A DNA stretch of 36,054 nt from Oscillospiraceae bacterium (GTDB taxonomy: Bacteria > Bacillota > Clostridia > Oscillospirales > Oscillospiraceae). Below, one piece after another: positions 23,406 to 33,196 of this stretch (positions within the stretch are counted from its first letter, which is position 1; the number at the start of each line of letters is the position of its first letter). The stretch lies in NCBI GenBank assembly GCA_016293265.1, contig JAEDEN010000011.1, forward strand, positions 1-36,054, in the 5' to 3' direction. The notes beneath the pieces were generated by a model that was given only the letters and a program-made list of their open reading frames with translations, made no database searches and was not told where the DNA came from. A program made the position numbers and the translations under genes.

Positions 23406-25862
23406 ATGGAGACGGCGGTGATCGTAAAAGTCGCGGTCAGCGCCGCGCCCTATTCCATTGATAAGCCCTACAATTACCTGGTGCCGAAAGAACTGCTGGA
23501 AGCGGCGGTTCCCGGCGTCCGGGTCATCGTTCCTTTTGGACGGGGTAACCGGGAGTCTGAGGGGATCATCCTCTCCCGGGGTGAGGGTGAAAAATTCCAG
23601 GGCATCAAGCCTCTCAAGTCCGTTCTGGACCGGGAGGCCGTTTTGGATGGAGATGGGATCGCGCTGGCGCTTTGGATGCGGCAGCGATACTTTTGTACGC
23701 TGTTTGAAGCCGCCAAGACCATCCTGCCCGCCGGCCTGTGGTACCAGATTAAAGAGGTCTGGCATTTTGCGGATGGGTACGAGACAGCGGTGGACGCGAT
23801 GGAAAAGGATATCCCCCAAAGCGGTGCCGTAATGGATGTTCTGTATGCCTCCGGCGGAAGTGCTGACCTGGCGGCCTTGAAGGAAGCCTGTGGTGAACAG
23901 GTAGGGGCTACGCTGAAAGCGATGCAGAAGGCCGGTATTCTCTCCTGCGAGACGGATGCGAAACGCCGCATCGGTGATAAGACACGGCGTATGGTCTCCC
24001 TTGCCGTGCGCAGTGAGGATGCCATCGCCTATATGGAGCCAAAACGCCTGCGGGCCCCTCAGCGCTATGAGGCCATAAAGCTTCTGGCCACTACCGGCCC
24101 TACTTCCGCCGCGGAGCTTTGCTATTTTACCGGCATTTCCCAGGCGGCCCTGAGGGCACTGGAAAAAAGCGGCATTATCACCTTCTCCCAGGAAGAAGAA
24201 CTGCGCGTTCCCCAGGCTGAGGCGGTGGAGCCTGGTGCGCCTATCGTGCTGAATGATGAGCAGCAGGCGGCCTTTGGGCAGATACTTGCCCTGACCCAGA
24301 CCGGAAGGCCGGAGGCTGTGCTGCTGCAGGGCGTGACCGGAAGCGGAAAGACTCAGGTTTATCTGCGCCTTGTAGAGGAAATATTGATGCAGGGGAGAAG
24401 TGCCATCGTCCTGGTGCCGGAAATCGTTTTGACACCCCAGATGATGCGGAAGTTCTCAGCTTATTTCGGCTCACGGGTGGCTATGCTCCACAGCTCTCTG
24501 CGCCTGTCGGAACGCTACGACCAATGGAAGCGCATTCGCAGGGGAGAGGTTCAGGTGGTTTTGGGCACCCGCTCCGCCATTTTCGCCCCAGTGAAAAATC
24601 TCGGGCTCATCGTCCTGGACGAGGAGCAGGAAGGCAGCTACCAGTCCGAAAATCCGCCCCGCTATCATACCCGCGATATCGCCAAGTTCCTTTGTGCCCG
24701 CCACAGCGCGGTTATGGTCCTGGGCTCCGCCACTCCCTCCGTTGAATCCGCCTGGGCGGCAAGGCAAGGCATCTATCACAAGGCGGAGCTTCGCCGGCGC
24801 TACAATACCGGAAACCTGCCCCAGGTGATCATCTCTGACCTCCGTCAGGAGATCAAGGCGGGCAATCCCGGCCTTATCGGCGGGGACTTGCGCCGGGAGC
24901 TGGAAGAAAATATTGCCCACGGTGAACAGAGCATCCTGTTTTTGAACCGCCGGGGCAACAGCCGGATGCTTCTTTGCGGCGAGTGCGGTTATGTTCCTGA
25001 ATGTCCCCGCTGCAGCGTGGCCATGACCTACCATTCCGCCAACGGCCGGCTGATGTGCCACTACTGCGGCCACTCGGAGCGGAGCTATGACACTTGCCCT
25101 GTGTGCGGCGGATTGATGAAGCATGTCGGCACCGGTACGCAGAAGGTGGAAGAGGAGCTGCGGGAGTTGTTTCCGGATGCATCGGTTTTACGCATGGATG
25201 CCGATACCACCACCGAGGGACATGAGAAACTCCTTAGCCGGTTTGAAAAAGAAAAGATCTCCATCCTTTTGGGCACCCAAATGGTGGCCAAGGGGCTGGA
25301 CTTTGAAAATGTGACGCTGGTGGGCGTCCTTTCCGCAGATCTTTCCCTGTATGTGGACCATTACCGTGCCGCTGAGCGCACTTTTAACCTTCTGACCCAG
25401 GTGGTGGGCCGGGCCGGACGGGGCGGAAAGGCGGGCCGGGCGGTGATCCAGACCTATACACCGGAAAATGACGTTATCCGCTGTGCCGCCGCCCAGGATT
25501 TTGAGCGGTTTTACGAAGGGGAGATCCGGGTCCGCCGTGCGCGTCGCTATCCGCCATTTGCGGACCTGTTCACCTTTACCGTCTCTGGCACAGAGGAAGG
25601 AAACGTGCTGCGTGCCGCGGCCACCGTGCGTGAAACCCTGCGCCGTATCTGCCAGTCTCTCAGCTCCGCGGAGATAGAGGTCCTGGGCCCTGCCCCAGCT
25701 CCGGTATTGAAGGTAAACAACCGCTACCGCTACCGTGTCACCCTTGTAGGAAAAAACGAAAAGGCCCTGCGGGAGCGTATTAGCTGGCTTTTGAAAGAAT
25801 TTGCAAATGACCGCGCCAACCGCGGATTGAATATTTTTGTGGACTGCAACACTTTGGAGTGA
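23406..25862 (+). CDS. priA: Primosomal protein N' (PriA helicase)
   Basis: The 818-residue replication-restart helicase that reloads the replisome at stalled forks. An N-terminal DNA-binding domain (about 1-105) and winged helix precede the helicase. Walker A is GVTGSGKT (309-316); the DExH box reads DEEQ (405-408) rather than DEEH. Eight zinc-binding cysteines lie at 524, 527, 533, 536, 551, 554, 564 and 567. VVGRAGRGGKAG is motif VI. Start ATG 23406 has GGAGGAGGG upstream. The protein looks complete. Confidence 0.96.
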   Translation: METAVIVKVAVSAAPYSIDKPYNYLVPKELLEAAVPGVRVIVPFGRGNRESEGIILSRGEGEKFQGIKPLKSVLDREAVLDGDGIALALWMRQRYFCTLFEAAKTILPAGLWYQIKEVWHFADGYETAVDAMEKDIPQSGAVMDVLYASGGSADLAALKEACGEQVGATLKAMQKAGILSCETDAKRRIGDKTRRMVSLAVRSEDAIAYMEPKRLRAPQRYEAIKLLATTGPTSAAELCYFTGISQAALRALEKSGIITFSQEEELRVPQAEAVEPGAPIVLNDEQQAAFGQILALTQTGRPEAVLLQGVTGSGKTQVYLRLVEEILMQGRSAIVLVPEIVLTPQMMRKFSAYFGSRVAMLHSSLRLSERYDQWKRIRRGEVQVVLGTRSAIFAPVKNLGLIVLDEEQEGSYQSENPPRYHTRDIAKFLCARHSAVMVLGSATPSVESAWAARQGIYHKAELRRRYNTGNLPQVIISDLRQEIKAGNPGLIGGDLRRELEENIAHGEQSILFLNRRGNSRMLLCGECGYVPECPRCSVAMTYHSANGRLMCHYCGHSERSYDTCPVCGGLMKHVGTGTQKVEEELRELFPDASVLRMDADTTTEGHEKLLSRFEKEKISILLGTQMVAKGLDFENVTLVGVLSADLSLYVDHYRAAERTFNLLTQVVGRAGRGGKAGRAVIQTYTPENDVIRCAAAQDFERFYEGEIRVRRARRYPPFADLFTFTVSGTEEGNVLRAAATVRETLRRICQSLSSAEIEVLGPAPAPVLKVNNRYRYRVTLVGKNEKALRERISWLLKEFANDRANRGLNIFVDCNTLE

Positions 25863-25883
25863 AGCAGTTGAGGAGGATAACAA

Positions 25884-26384
25884 ATGGCATTACGAAAGAT
25901 CGTTGAAGTAGGCGATAGCTGCCTTACCAAGGTGTGCCGCCCTGTGACCGCTTTCAACTCCCGTCTCCATGCCCTGCTGGACGACATGACGGAAACGCTG
26001 GTCGAAGCCGGCGGCGCCGGACTTGCCGCTCCCCAGGTGGGTATTTTGCGCCGTGTGTGCGTTGTTTTGGATGAGGAGAGCGAGGAGTATTTGGAGTTGG
26101 TGAACCCCGAGATCGTGCTCCAAAGCGGCGAACAGACCGGCCTGGAGGGCTGCTTGAGCGTTCCCGGCAAGTGGGGTATCGTGACCCGCCCCTATCATGT
26201 CCGCGTCCGCGCCCAGGACCGCTATGGCGACTGGTTTGAGGCCGAGGCCGATGGTCTCACCGCCCGGTGCTTCTGCCACGAGCTGGAGCATTTGGACGGA
26301 CATCTCTATACGGAGCATATCGATCACTTCCTTTCCGAGGAAGAGCTCCGGGACTATCTGGAAGCAGAAGAGGAAGGGGAATAA
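25884..26384 (+). CDS. def: Peptide deformylase
   Basis: Removes the N-formyl group from nascent proteins. The 166-residue enzyme shows the three motifs GGAGLAAPQ (43-51), EGCLS (88-92, metal ligand Cys90) and HELEH (132-136, two His ligands with catalytic Glu133). It uses Fe2+ or Zn2+. The start follows GAGGAT at 25870-25875. The def-fmt pair, four bases apart, makes and removes the formyl group. Confidence 0.97.
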   Translation: MALRKIVEVGDSCLTKVCRPVTAFNSRLHALLDDMTETLVEAGGAGLAAPQVGILRRVCVVLDEESEEYLELVNPEIVLQSGEQTGLEGCLSVPGKWGIVTRPYHVRVRAQDRYGDWFEAEADGLTARCFCHELEHLDGHLYTEHIDHFLSEEELRDYLEAEEEGE

Positions 26385-26387
26385 ACA

Positions 26388-27305
26388 ATGCGTATCCTGT
26401 TCATGGGAACGCCGGATTTTGCCGTTGCGTCCTTGAAGCGCCTGGTGGAGGAGGGCCATGAGATCTGTGGTGTGTTCACCCAACCGGACAAGCCCAAAAA
26501 CCGCGGGCACAAGCTTGCATTCTCACCTGTAAAGGAATATGCCATTACAAAGAATCTCGCCGTTTACCAACCCTTGAAGATGCGGGACGGGGAGGCTTAC
26601 GGTATTGTGGAGTCCCTGCGGCCAGAGCTGATTGTGGTGGCGGCCTATGGGAAGATCCTGCCGGAGGATATTTTGAACTTCCCCACGCTTGGCTCCATCA
26701 ATGTCCACTCCTCGCTCCTGCCCAAATACCGGGGCGCCGCCCCCATCAACTGGGCCATTCTGGACGGCCAACGTGAGACGGGCGTTTCCATCATGTATAT
26801 GGCAAAGGAGCTGGACGCCGGCGATGTGATCCTGCAAAAAACTACCCCCATCCGGGATGATGAGGACGCCCATATGCTGACAGCCCGGCTGGCGGAGCTT
26901 GGCGCACAGGCTCTCTCCGAGGCCGTTTCCGCCCTTGGAGACGGCACCGCCACCCGTACACCTCAGGGTACGGAATTCACTTATGCATCCATGCTCTCCA
27001 AGGAGATGTCTCCCATCCGATGGACACGGACCGCTCATGAGATTAACTGCCAGGTGCGCGGCCTGATCCCCTGGCCCTGCGCGACCACGGATGTCATTAA
27101 CGGTGAATCCATGAAGCTCTATGTGACGGAGGAGACCGGGGAGACTGTCTCCTCCCATCCCGGCGTCATCGTTGCAGCAGGAAAGAACGGCATCGACGTT
27201 GCCTGCGGCGATGGTAAAGTGCTGCGCATCAAGGAGCTCCAGGCCCAGGGCGGCAAGCGCATGACCGCCGGTGCCTATTTGCTGGGCCATCCCATCCAAA
27301 TATAA
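26388..27305 (+). CDS. fmt: Methionyl-tRNA formyltransferase
   Basis: Adds formyl from 10-formyl-THF to initiator Met-tRNA. The 305-residue product has the N-terminal MRILFMGTPDFAV, the catalytic Asn105 and His107 (SINVHSSLLPKYRGAAPI) and Asp143 (AKELDAGDVI). The C-terminal OB-fold RNA-binding domain occupies about 205-305. All catalytic residues are intact. Confidence 0.97.
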   Translation: MRILFMGTPDFAVASLKRLVEEGHEICGVFTQPDKPKNRGHKLAFSPVKEYAITKNLAVYQPLKMRDGEAYGIVESLRPELIVVAAYGKILPEDILNFPTLGSINVHSSLLPKYRGAAPINWAILDGQRETGVSIMYMAKELDAGDVILQKTTPIRDDEDAHMLTARLAELGAQALSEAVSALGDGTATRTPQGTEFTYASMLSKEMSPIRWTRTAHEINCQVRGLIPWPCATTDVINGESMKLYVTEETGETVSSHPGVIVAAGKNGIDVACGDGKVLRIKELQAQGGKRMTAGAYLLGHPIQI

Positions 27306-27318
27306 AGCGAGGTAGCTT

Positions 27319-28056
27319 ATGCCTGTTTATGGCTATTATGGTTACGGCGATTTTCTCGCCCAGAATATTTACTGTATTTTACTGATCCCTGTCCTGATTC
27401 TGTCTTTTTGGGCGCAGATGCAGGTCTCCGGCAGTTTTCGGCGCTACAGTGCCGTGAATAACCGCCGCCGTATCACCGGTGCCCAGGCGGCGGAGGCCGT
27501 GCTGCGTGCCCATGGGGTCTATGATGTGGCGATCCGTCGCTGCCGCGGCAATCTCACGGATCACTATGATCCCCGGGATAACGCCATCTACCTTTCCGAA
27601 ACGGTTTATGCTGCCCCCACCATCGCCGCGGTTGGCGTTGCCGCCCATGAGGCCGGCCATGCCGTGCAGTATGCGGTGGGCTACGGCCCGGTACGCCTTC
27701 GCAGCGCTATTGTGCCGGTGACTCAGCTGAGCTCCAGGCTCTCCTTTCTTCTGCTTTTGATCGGTCTTTTCCTTTACAGCCAGCGGCTCTTTTTGGTGGG
27801 CATATTGCTCTTTTCCCTTACAACGTTTTTCCAGCTTGTGACACTCCCGGTGGAGTTCAACGCCTCCAACCGAGCCCTTGCAACCATTGAGGGACAGCGG
27901 CTCCTGGACGATGAGGAGCTTGGCGGCGCAAGAAAAGTTCTGCGGGCTGCTGCCATGACCTATGTGGCGGCACTGCTGATGAGCATACTCCAGCTTCTGC
28001 GCTATGTGCTGATCTTCCTCGGCCGTGAAAACCGAAGAGGAGGCAGCCGCCGATGA
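27319..28056 (+). CDS. Zinc metallopeptidase, membrane (YugP-like)
   Basis: A 245-residue membrane protein with a hydrophobic N-terminal helix (about 14-31), HEAGH (110-114) as HExxH zinc site, and two to three hydrophobic segments after residue 145. ITGAQAAEAVLRAHG and LTDHYDPRDNAIYLSE are typical of the Zn_peptidase_2/YugP family. Its substrate is unknown. It sits between fmt and rsmB and overlaps rsmB by ATGA, an insertion relative to the Bacillus order. Confidence 0.92.
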   Translation: MPVYGYYGYGDFLAQNIYCILLIPVLILSFWAQMQVSGSFRRYSAVNNRRRITGAQAAEAVLRAHGVYDVAIRRCRGNLTDHYDPRDNAIYLSETVYAAPTIAAVGVAAHEAGHAVQYAVGYGPVRLRSAIVPVTQLSSRLSFLLLLIGLFLYSQRLFLVGILLFSLTTFFQLVTLPVEFNASNRALATIEGQRLLDDEELGGARKVLRAAAMTYVAALLMSILQLLRYVLIFLGRENRRGGSRR

Positions 28057-29378
28057 AAGCTTCCGCCCGTGGTACAGCCCTGCGTGTCCTTGTCAGCTGC
28101 CGCACCAACGGCGCTTGGGCAGACGCCGCATTGAAAGCGCACCTGAGAGGCTTGAGCGGCGCCGACGCGGCCCTTTGCAGCCGTATCGTCTATGGCGTGA
28201 TGCAAAACCGAATGCTGTTGGACTTTTATATCGGCTCCTATTGCTCCCAAAAGCCCGACCATTTGCAGCCGCCGTTGCTGGACATCCTGCGCATCGGCGC
28301 CTACCAGATCTTGTATCTGGATAAAGTGCCTGATAGCGCAGCCGTCAATGAATCCGTGGAGCTTGCCAAAGAGAACAAGCGGGGGCAGGCCGCAGGGCTC
28401 GTAAACGCCGTACTGCGCAAGATCTCCAAGAATAAGAATGATCTCCCCGCTATCCCGGACCGGGATTTGGAACGGTATCTCTCCATTCGCTACAGCCATC
28501 CCAAGTGGCTGGTGAAACGGCTGCTGGCCATGCTCGGCAGGGAGGAGGCGGAACGCTTCCTCGTGGCCAATAACGGCGTTGCTCCCATAACCATCCAGGT
28601 CAACCCCATGAAGGCTACGTCGGAAACCCTTCTTGCAGAGCTGACGGAATGCGGAGCTGCGGCCCGGATGCACGCATGGATTCCGGGCTGCCTGGAGCTT
28701 TCCGGTACCGGCGACCTGACGGCCCTGGAGTCCTTCCGGGAGGGAAAATTCCTGGTACAGGACGGCGCAGCCCGGCTGGTTTCCCTGGTTGCCGGTATAA
28801 AGCCGGGGGATAGGGTCCTGGACGTTTGCGCCGCTCCCGGCGGAAAGTCCTTCAGCGCGGCCTTTGCCATGGGGGATCGGGGGGAGATTGTCGCCTGTGA
28901 CCTCCACGAAAATAAGCTCCGGCGCATTGAAGAGGGCGCGGAGCGGCTTGGCATTACCTGTATCCATACGGCTGCTGCCGACGGCCGCAATCCCAATCCA
29001 GGATGGGCCGGGAAATTCGATGCCGTTTTGGTGGACGCACCCTGCTCCGGCCTTGGCATTATCCGCAAGAAGCCGGATATCCGTTACAAAAAGGCGGATG
29101 ACCTGTTTGCCCTTCCGGTGATTCAATCCGCCATTCTGGAAAATGCCGCCACCTATGTCCGCCCCGGCGGTACGCTCATCTACTCCACCTGCACCATCTT
29201 GCCGGAGGAGAATGAGCAGGTGGCGGACGCCTTCCTGGCCGGACACGGCGAGTTTTCCCGGGAAAGCTTTGCACTGCCCGTTCCCGTGGGAGAGACTGCG
29301 GGGGACCTCACACTATGGCCCCAACGCCACGGGACCGACGGCTTTTATATCTGCCGCATGAGGCGGCAGGAAGCATGA
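28053..29378 (+). CDS. rsmB: 16S rRNA m5C967 methyltransferase
   Basis: SAM-dependent methyltransferase for C967 of 16S rRNA. The 441-residue protein has the N-terminal NusB-like domain (about 1-140), then a Rossmann methyltransferase with VLDVCAAPGGKSF. Cys331 (VDAPCSGLG) and Cys380 (YSTCTI) match the release and nucleophile cysteines of RNA m5C methyltransferases. Start ATG 28053 overlaps the zinc peptidase stop. Confidence 0.96.
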   Translation: MKASARGTALRVLVSCRTNGAWADAALKAHLRGLSGADAALCSRIVYGVMQNRMLLDFYIGSYCSQKPDHLQPPLLDILRIGAYQILYLDKVPDSAAVNESVELAKENKRGQAAGLVNAVLRKISKNKNDLPAIPDRDLERYLSIRYSHPKWLVKRLLAMLGREEAERFLVANNGVAPITIQVNPMKATSETLLAELTECGAAARMHAWIPGCLELSGTGDLTALESFREGKFLVQDGAARLVSLVAGIKPGDRVLDVCAAPGGKSFSAAFAMGDRGEIVACDLHENKLRRIEEGAERLGITCIHTAAADGRNPNPGWAGKFDAVLVDAPCSGLGIIRKKPDIRYKKADDLFALPVIQSAILENAATYVRPGGTLIYSTCTILPEENEQVADAFLAGHGEFSRESFALPVPVGETAGDLTLWPQRHGTDGFYICRMRRQEA

Positions 29379-29388
29379 GGCTATTGTT

Positions 29389-30423
29389 ATGATCGACTTG
29401 AAATCCATGTCCCTCCAGGAGGTGACAGATACCCTGAAAGAGATGGGGGAACCCGCTTTCCGCGGAAAGCAGGTATTCACATGGCTCCATAAGGGTGCCC
29501 GCTCCTTTGACGAGATGACGAATCTCCCCAAGACGCTGCGGGACAAGCTGAAAAGCGAATGCATCCTCACTGTGCCCAAGGTGGCCCGAAAGCAGGAGTC
29601 CAGGCAGGACGGCACCATCAAGTACCTCTGGGAGCTGGCGGACGGAAACTGCATCGAATCCGTCCTCATGCGCTATCACCATGGAAATACGGTGTGCATC
29701 TCCTCCCAGGTGGGCTGCCGCATGGGCTGCGCTTTCTGCGCCTCCACGATTGCGGGAAGGGTCAGAAACCTGACGCCCGCCGAAATGGTGGATCAGGTGC
29801 TCTTTACCCAGTTGGACTCCGGCCAGGAGATCTCCAACATCGTCCTTATGGGCATCGGCGAACCAATGGACAATCTGGATACGGTGCTGAAGTTCCTGGA
29901 GCTGATCAACCACGCCGACGGAATGAACATCGGTATGCGCCATATCTCTCTTTCCACCTGCGGGGTGATTCCCGGCATCGAGCGTCTGGCTGATCTGGGA
30001 CTGCAGTTGACTCTGTCAGTCTCCCTCCACGCGCCGGACAGCGAGACCCGCTCCAGAATCATGCCGGTGAACCGCGCCTATGATGTGGAGAATCTTTTCG
30101 ATGCCTGTCACAGGTATTTTCGTAAAACCGGGCGGCGCATCTCCTTTGAGTATGCCATGATCGACGGGGTAAACGACCACGACTGGCAGGCGGATCTGAT
30201 TGTGAAAAAGGTGAAGGGAATGCCTGCCCACGTGAATCTGATTCCACTGAATGATGTGGTGGAGAGTCCCTTCAAGCCCTCCCGCCGTATCTCGGCGTTT
30301 CAAAAGAGGCTGGAATCCCAGGGCGTGACCGCCACCGTGCGGCGAAGCCTGGGTGGAGATATCGACGCTTCCTGCGGTCAGCTCCGCCGGAAAGCCATGG
30401 AAGAACAGCGGAAAGGAGAGTGA
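29389..30423 (+). CDS. rlmN: 23S rRNA/tRNA m2A methyltransferase RlmN
   Basis: Radical-SAM enzyme that methylates C2 of A2503 in 23S rRNA and A37 of some tRNAs. The 344-residue protein carries the radical-SAM cluster motif Cys110-x3-Cys114-x2-Cys117 (GCRMGCAFCAST) and Cys329 (ASCGQL), which matches the methyl-carrying cysteine. GIGEPMDNL and SLHAP are family signatures. It lies between rsmB and prpC as in Bacillus. Confidence 0.97.
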   Translation: MIDLKSMSLQEVTDTLKEMGEPAFRGKQVFTWLHKGARSFDEMTNLPKTLRDKLKSECILTVPKVARKQESRQDGTIKYLWELADGNCIESVLMRYHHGNTVCISSQVGCRMGCAFCASTIAGRVRNLTPAEMVDQVLFTQLDSGQEISNIVLMGIGEPMDNLDTVLKFLELINHADGMNIGMRHISLSTCGVIPGIERLADLGLQLTLSVSLHAPDSETRSRIMPVNRAYDVENLFDACHRYFRKTGRRISFEYAMIDGVNDHDWQADLIVKKVKGMPAHVNLIPLNDVVESPFKPSRRISAFQKRLESQGVTATVRRSLGGDIDASCGQLRRKAMEEQRKGE

Positions 30424-30428
30424 TTCCA

Positions 30429-31163
30429 ATGCTGCAAATATGGGGAATCACGGATATCGGCCTTGTTCGCAAGGAGAATCAGGATGCCTATACCGTGTAC
30501 CAGGAGAGGGAGTGCACCATCTGTGTGGTGTGTGACGGCATGGGCGGCCCTGCCGGCGGAAAGCTGGCAAGCCAGATTGCCGTGGATACCTTTACATCAG
30601 AATTGAAGAAGATCCTGCGCGCGGATATGACGGCGGAGCAGATAAAAGAGGCTTCCGCCTACGCCGTCTCCATGGCCAATAGGGCGATCCGCAAAACCGC
30701 GGAGGATTTGCCGGAATACTGCAGTATGGGAACGACCCTTGTTTCCGCAGTGACCTGCGGGGAAGAGGTAGTCATCACCAACGTGGGGGATAGCCGCGCC
30801 TATCATATTACGGAAGGCGGCATCCGCCGGATCACCAAGGACCACTCCCTGGTGGAGCGCATGGTGGATCACGGCGATATCACCGCCGAGGAGGCCCGCC
30901 ATCATCCCAGCCGCAACCTCATCACCCGCGCCCTTGGCCCTGACAGCGACGCCGAATGTGATAGCTTTCTCTGCTCCCTTCATACAGGAGAGTTCCTTCT
31001 CCTTTGTACCGACGGTCTCAGTGGTACCGTGACGGATCAGGAGCTGCTCTTTGAGGTCATCCATGAGAAGAACCCGGACACCTGTCTGGAGCGTTTGCTG
31101 GAGATTGCAAAGAACCAGGGCGCACCGGATAATGTGACCGCCGTTTTGATGCGGAAATCGTAA
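30429..31163 (+). CDS. prpC: PP2C-type Ser/Thr protein phosphatase
   Basis: Dephosphorylates targets of the adjacent kinase PrkC. The Stp1/PrpC-like protein has the metal-binding motifs GLVRKENQDAY near the N terminus, VVCDGMGGPAGGKLAS, TNVGDSRAYHI and CTDGLSGTVTD. I choose ATG 30429 because AAGGAG (30413-30418) lies ten bases upstream; a GTG at 30420, overlapping the rlmN stop, has that site too close. That start yields 244 residues. Confidence 0.95.
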   Translation: MLQIWGITDIGLVRKENQDAYTVYQERECTICVVCDGMGGPAGGKLASQIAVDTFTSELKKILRADMTAEQIKEASAYAVSMANRAIRKTAEDLPEYCSMGTTLVSAVTCGEEVVITNVGDSRAYHITEGGIRRITKDHSLVERMVDHGDITAEEARHHPSRNLITRALGPDSDAECDSFLCSLHTGEFLLLCTDGLSGTVTDQELLFEVIHEKNPDTCLERLLEIAKNQGAPDNVTAVLMRKS

Positions 31164-31178
31164 GAGAGGAGGAAACCT

Positions 31179-33185
31179 ATGGATCCGTATATCGGTAAAA
31201 TGCTGGACAATCGCTATGAGATTCTGGAGCGCATCGGCACAGGCGGCATGGCGGTGGTTTATAAGGCAAAGTGCCACCGGCTTAACCGTCTGGTGGCTGT
31301 GAAGATCCTGAAAAGTGACCTCGCTCAGGATGAGGATTTCCGACGCCGCTTCAACGCGGAGTCCCAGGCCGTTGCACAGCTTTCCCATCCCAATATTGTT
31401 TCCGTCTATGATGTTTCCAAGGGCGGCGATACGGAATATATCGTCATGGAGCTGATCGACGGCATCACCCTCAAGCAGTATATGGAGCGCCGAGGCCTAC
31501 TCAACTGGCGGGAATCCCTGCATTTCATCACGCAGATCATGCGGGGCCTTTCCCATGCCCACAGCCGCGGCATCGTTCACCGTGATATCAAGCCGCAGAA
31601 CATCATGGTGCTGCGGGACGGCAGCGTGAGAGTTGCTGATTTTGGCATCGCCTGCCTGGAAAATTCCGCTCAGACACTGACACAGGAGGCCCTTGGCTCC
31701 GTTCACTATATCTCTCCCGAGCAGGCGAGAGGTGACCGCACCGATGCCCGTTCCGACATCTATTCTGCCGGCGTAGTGCTCTATGAAATGCTGACGGGAC
31801 GGCTGCCCTTTGAGGGCGATTCCGCTGTGTCCGTTGCGATTCAGCATCTCAGCTCCATTCCTCTGGCACCCCGGGAGATCAATCCCGATATCCCTGAGCA
31901 GTTGGAACTGATCTGCATGAAGGCCATGGCCCCTGACCTGGAGAAGCGGTATTTTTCCGCAGACGCCATGATTGCCGATTTGGAAGCCTTCCGGAAAAAC
32001 CCGGAGGTGGATCTGGACTTCGAGATGGAGGACCTTCGTTCCTCTCAGGAAGCAGACGAGCCCACCCGGCCGCTGCGCACTGTAGCGGTCCATTCCGCGG
32101 CCGTACAGCAGCGCAGTCATTCCTCCTCACGGGAGCGGGAGCACCGCCGGGACTATGACGATTACGAGGATGAGCGCAGAAGCGGAAAAAAACAGACCTT
32201 GCTTTGGGTCGGCGCCGGTTTGCTTGCCGCTGTTTTGGTATTTTTCCTTTTCCGTTCCATCTTTGCTTCCTTCCAGTCTCCCGCCGCCACGGAGCAGTAC
32301 GAGGTGAAATCCGTTCTGGGATTAACACTGGAGGAAGCCGCCCAGCTTGAAGGCATTAAGAATATTTTTGTTCTGGAGGAGCAGGATTCCACCGTTTTCA
32401 GCAGCGAGTATCCTGCCGGAACCATTGCACGGCAGGACCCGGAGGCGGGAGCCCACCGCAAGAGCGATGATCTGCACATCAAGGTTTGGATCAGCGCGGG
32501 TGAGGATACCGGAGAAATGCCCGACATTACGAAAATGACCGTCCCTCAGGCCAAGAAGGCTATGCAGAGCATGATCGAAAAGTATGCTTTGACGCTGGAT
32601 GCCAACGAGGAGTACCAGGAGTTCAGCGACGAGGTGGACAAGGGCTATATCATCCGAACCTACCCTGCGAAAGACGAACGCTTGAAAAAGGGTGACACCA
32701 TCCAGTTGGTGGTGAGTAAAGGCCCTGAACTCAAGGATGTTCCTGTGATTTCTTTTGTAGGAATGAACATCGAAACGGTCCGCAGCCAGTTGAAGACCCT
32801 TGGACTTAGCTGCACGGACGCAGATATTGAAGTCGTTCCCAATGAGGCAGAGATGGGAACGATTATCTGGCAGAGTCTGGAACCCACCACCATGGCCAAA
32901 GAAGGAGACACCATTAAATTTAAGGTCAGCTCCGGCCCGCCGGAGGATGAGTCTCATCCCGGCGGCAGCGGCACCATCCAGGATAGCTACAAACTGCCCC
33001 AGGATGGCCGCGATAAGGTAAGCGTGAAGGTTTATGTAAGCGGAGAGGAAGAGCCGCAGTTCAATCAAACGGTGGACTGCTCCGATGAGAGGGTTACCGT
33101 CATCCTCCGCGGCTCCGGTGAGCAGGAGATCAAGGTCTATTTCGACGGTGAGCTGGAATACAGCTATATCGTCCAATTTGACTAA
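31179..33185 (+). CDS. prkC: PASTA-domain Ser/Thr kinase PrkC
   Basis: Transmembrane eukaryotic-like kinase that senses muropeptides or lipid II. The 668-residue product has an N-terminal kinase domain: Gly loop GTGGMAVVY (20-28), Lys42, HRD (134-136) in HRDIKPQN, DFG (154-156). A charged linker (about 280-338) leads to a membrane helix (341-359). Three PASTA repeats follow (about 375-440, 445-512, 514-582), then a non-PASTA beta-rich tail (about 598-668). It partners prpC and rsgA; in Bacillus, PrkC phosphorylates the RsgA homologue CpgA. Confidence 0.96.
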   Translation: MDPYIGKMLDNRYEILERIGTGGMAVVYKAKCHRLNRLVAVKILKSDLAQDEDFRRRFNAESQAVAQLSHPNIVSVYDVSKGGDTEYIVMELIDGITLKQYMERRGLLNWRESLHFITQIMRGLSHAHSRGIVHRDIKPQNIMVLRDGSVRVADFGIACLENSAQTLTQEALGSVHYISPEQARGDRTDARSDIYSAGVVLYEMLTGRLPFEGDSAVSVAIQHLSSIPLAPREINPDIPEQLELICMKAMAPDLEKRYFSADAMIADLEAFRKNPEVDLDFEMEDLRSSQEADEPTRPLRTVAVHSAAVQQRSHSSSREREHRRDYDDYEDERRSGKKQTLLWVGAGLLAAVLVFFLFRSIFASFQSPAATEQYEVKSVLGLTLEEAAQLEGIKNIFVLEEQDSTVFSSEYPAGTIARQDPEAGAHRKSDDLHIKVWISAGEDTGEMPDITKMTVPQAKKAMQSMIEKYALTLDANEEYQEFSDEVDKGYIIRTYPAKDERLKKGDTIQLVVSKGPELKDVPVISFVGMNIETVRSQLKTLGLSCTDADIEVVPNEAEMGTIIWQSLEPTTMAKEGDTIKFKVSSGPPEDESHPGGSGTIQDSYKLPQDGRDKVSVKVYVSGEEEPQFNQTVDCSDERVTVILRGSGEQEIKVYFDGELEYSYIVQFD

Positions 33186-33196
33186 GTGGGGGACCT

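Noticed and set aside
23378..23411. TTGACA ahead of priA as a promoter
   Set aside because: The -35 match is perfect (23379-23384 region), but no -10-like hexamer is found at 16-18 bases; the RBS and start codon occupy that place.
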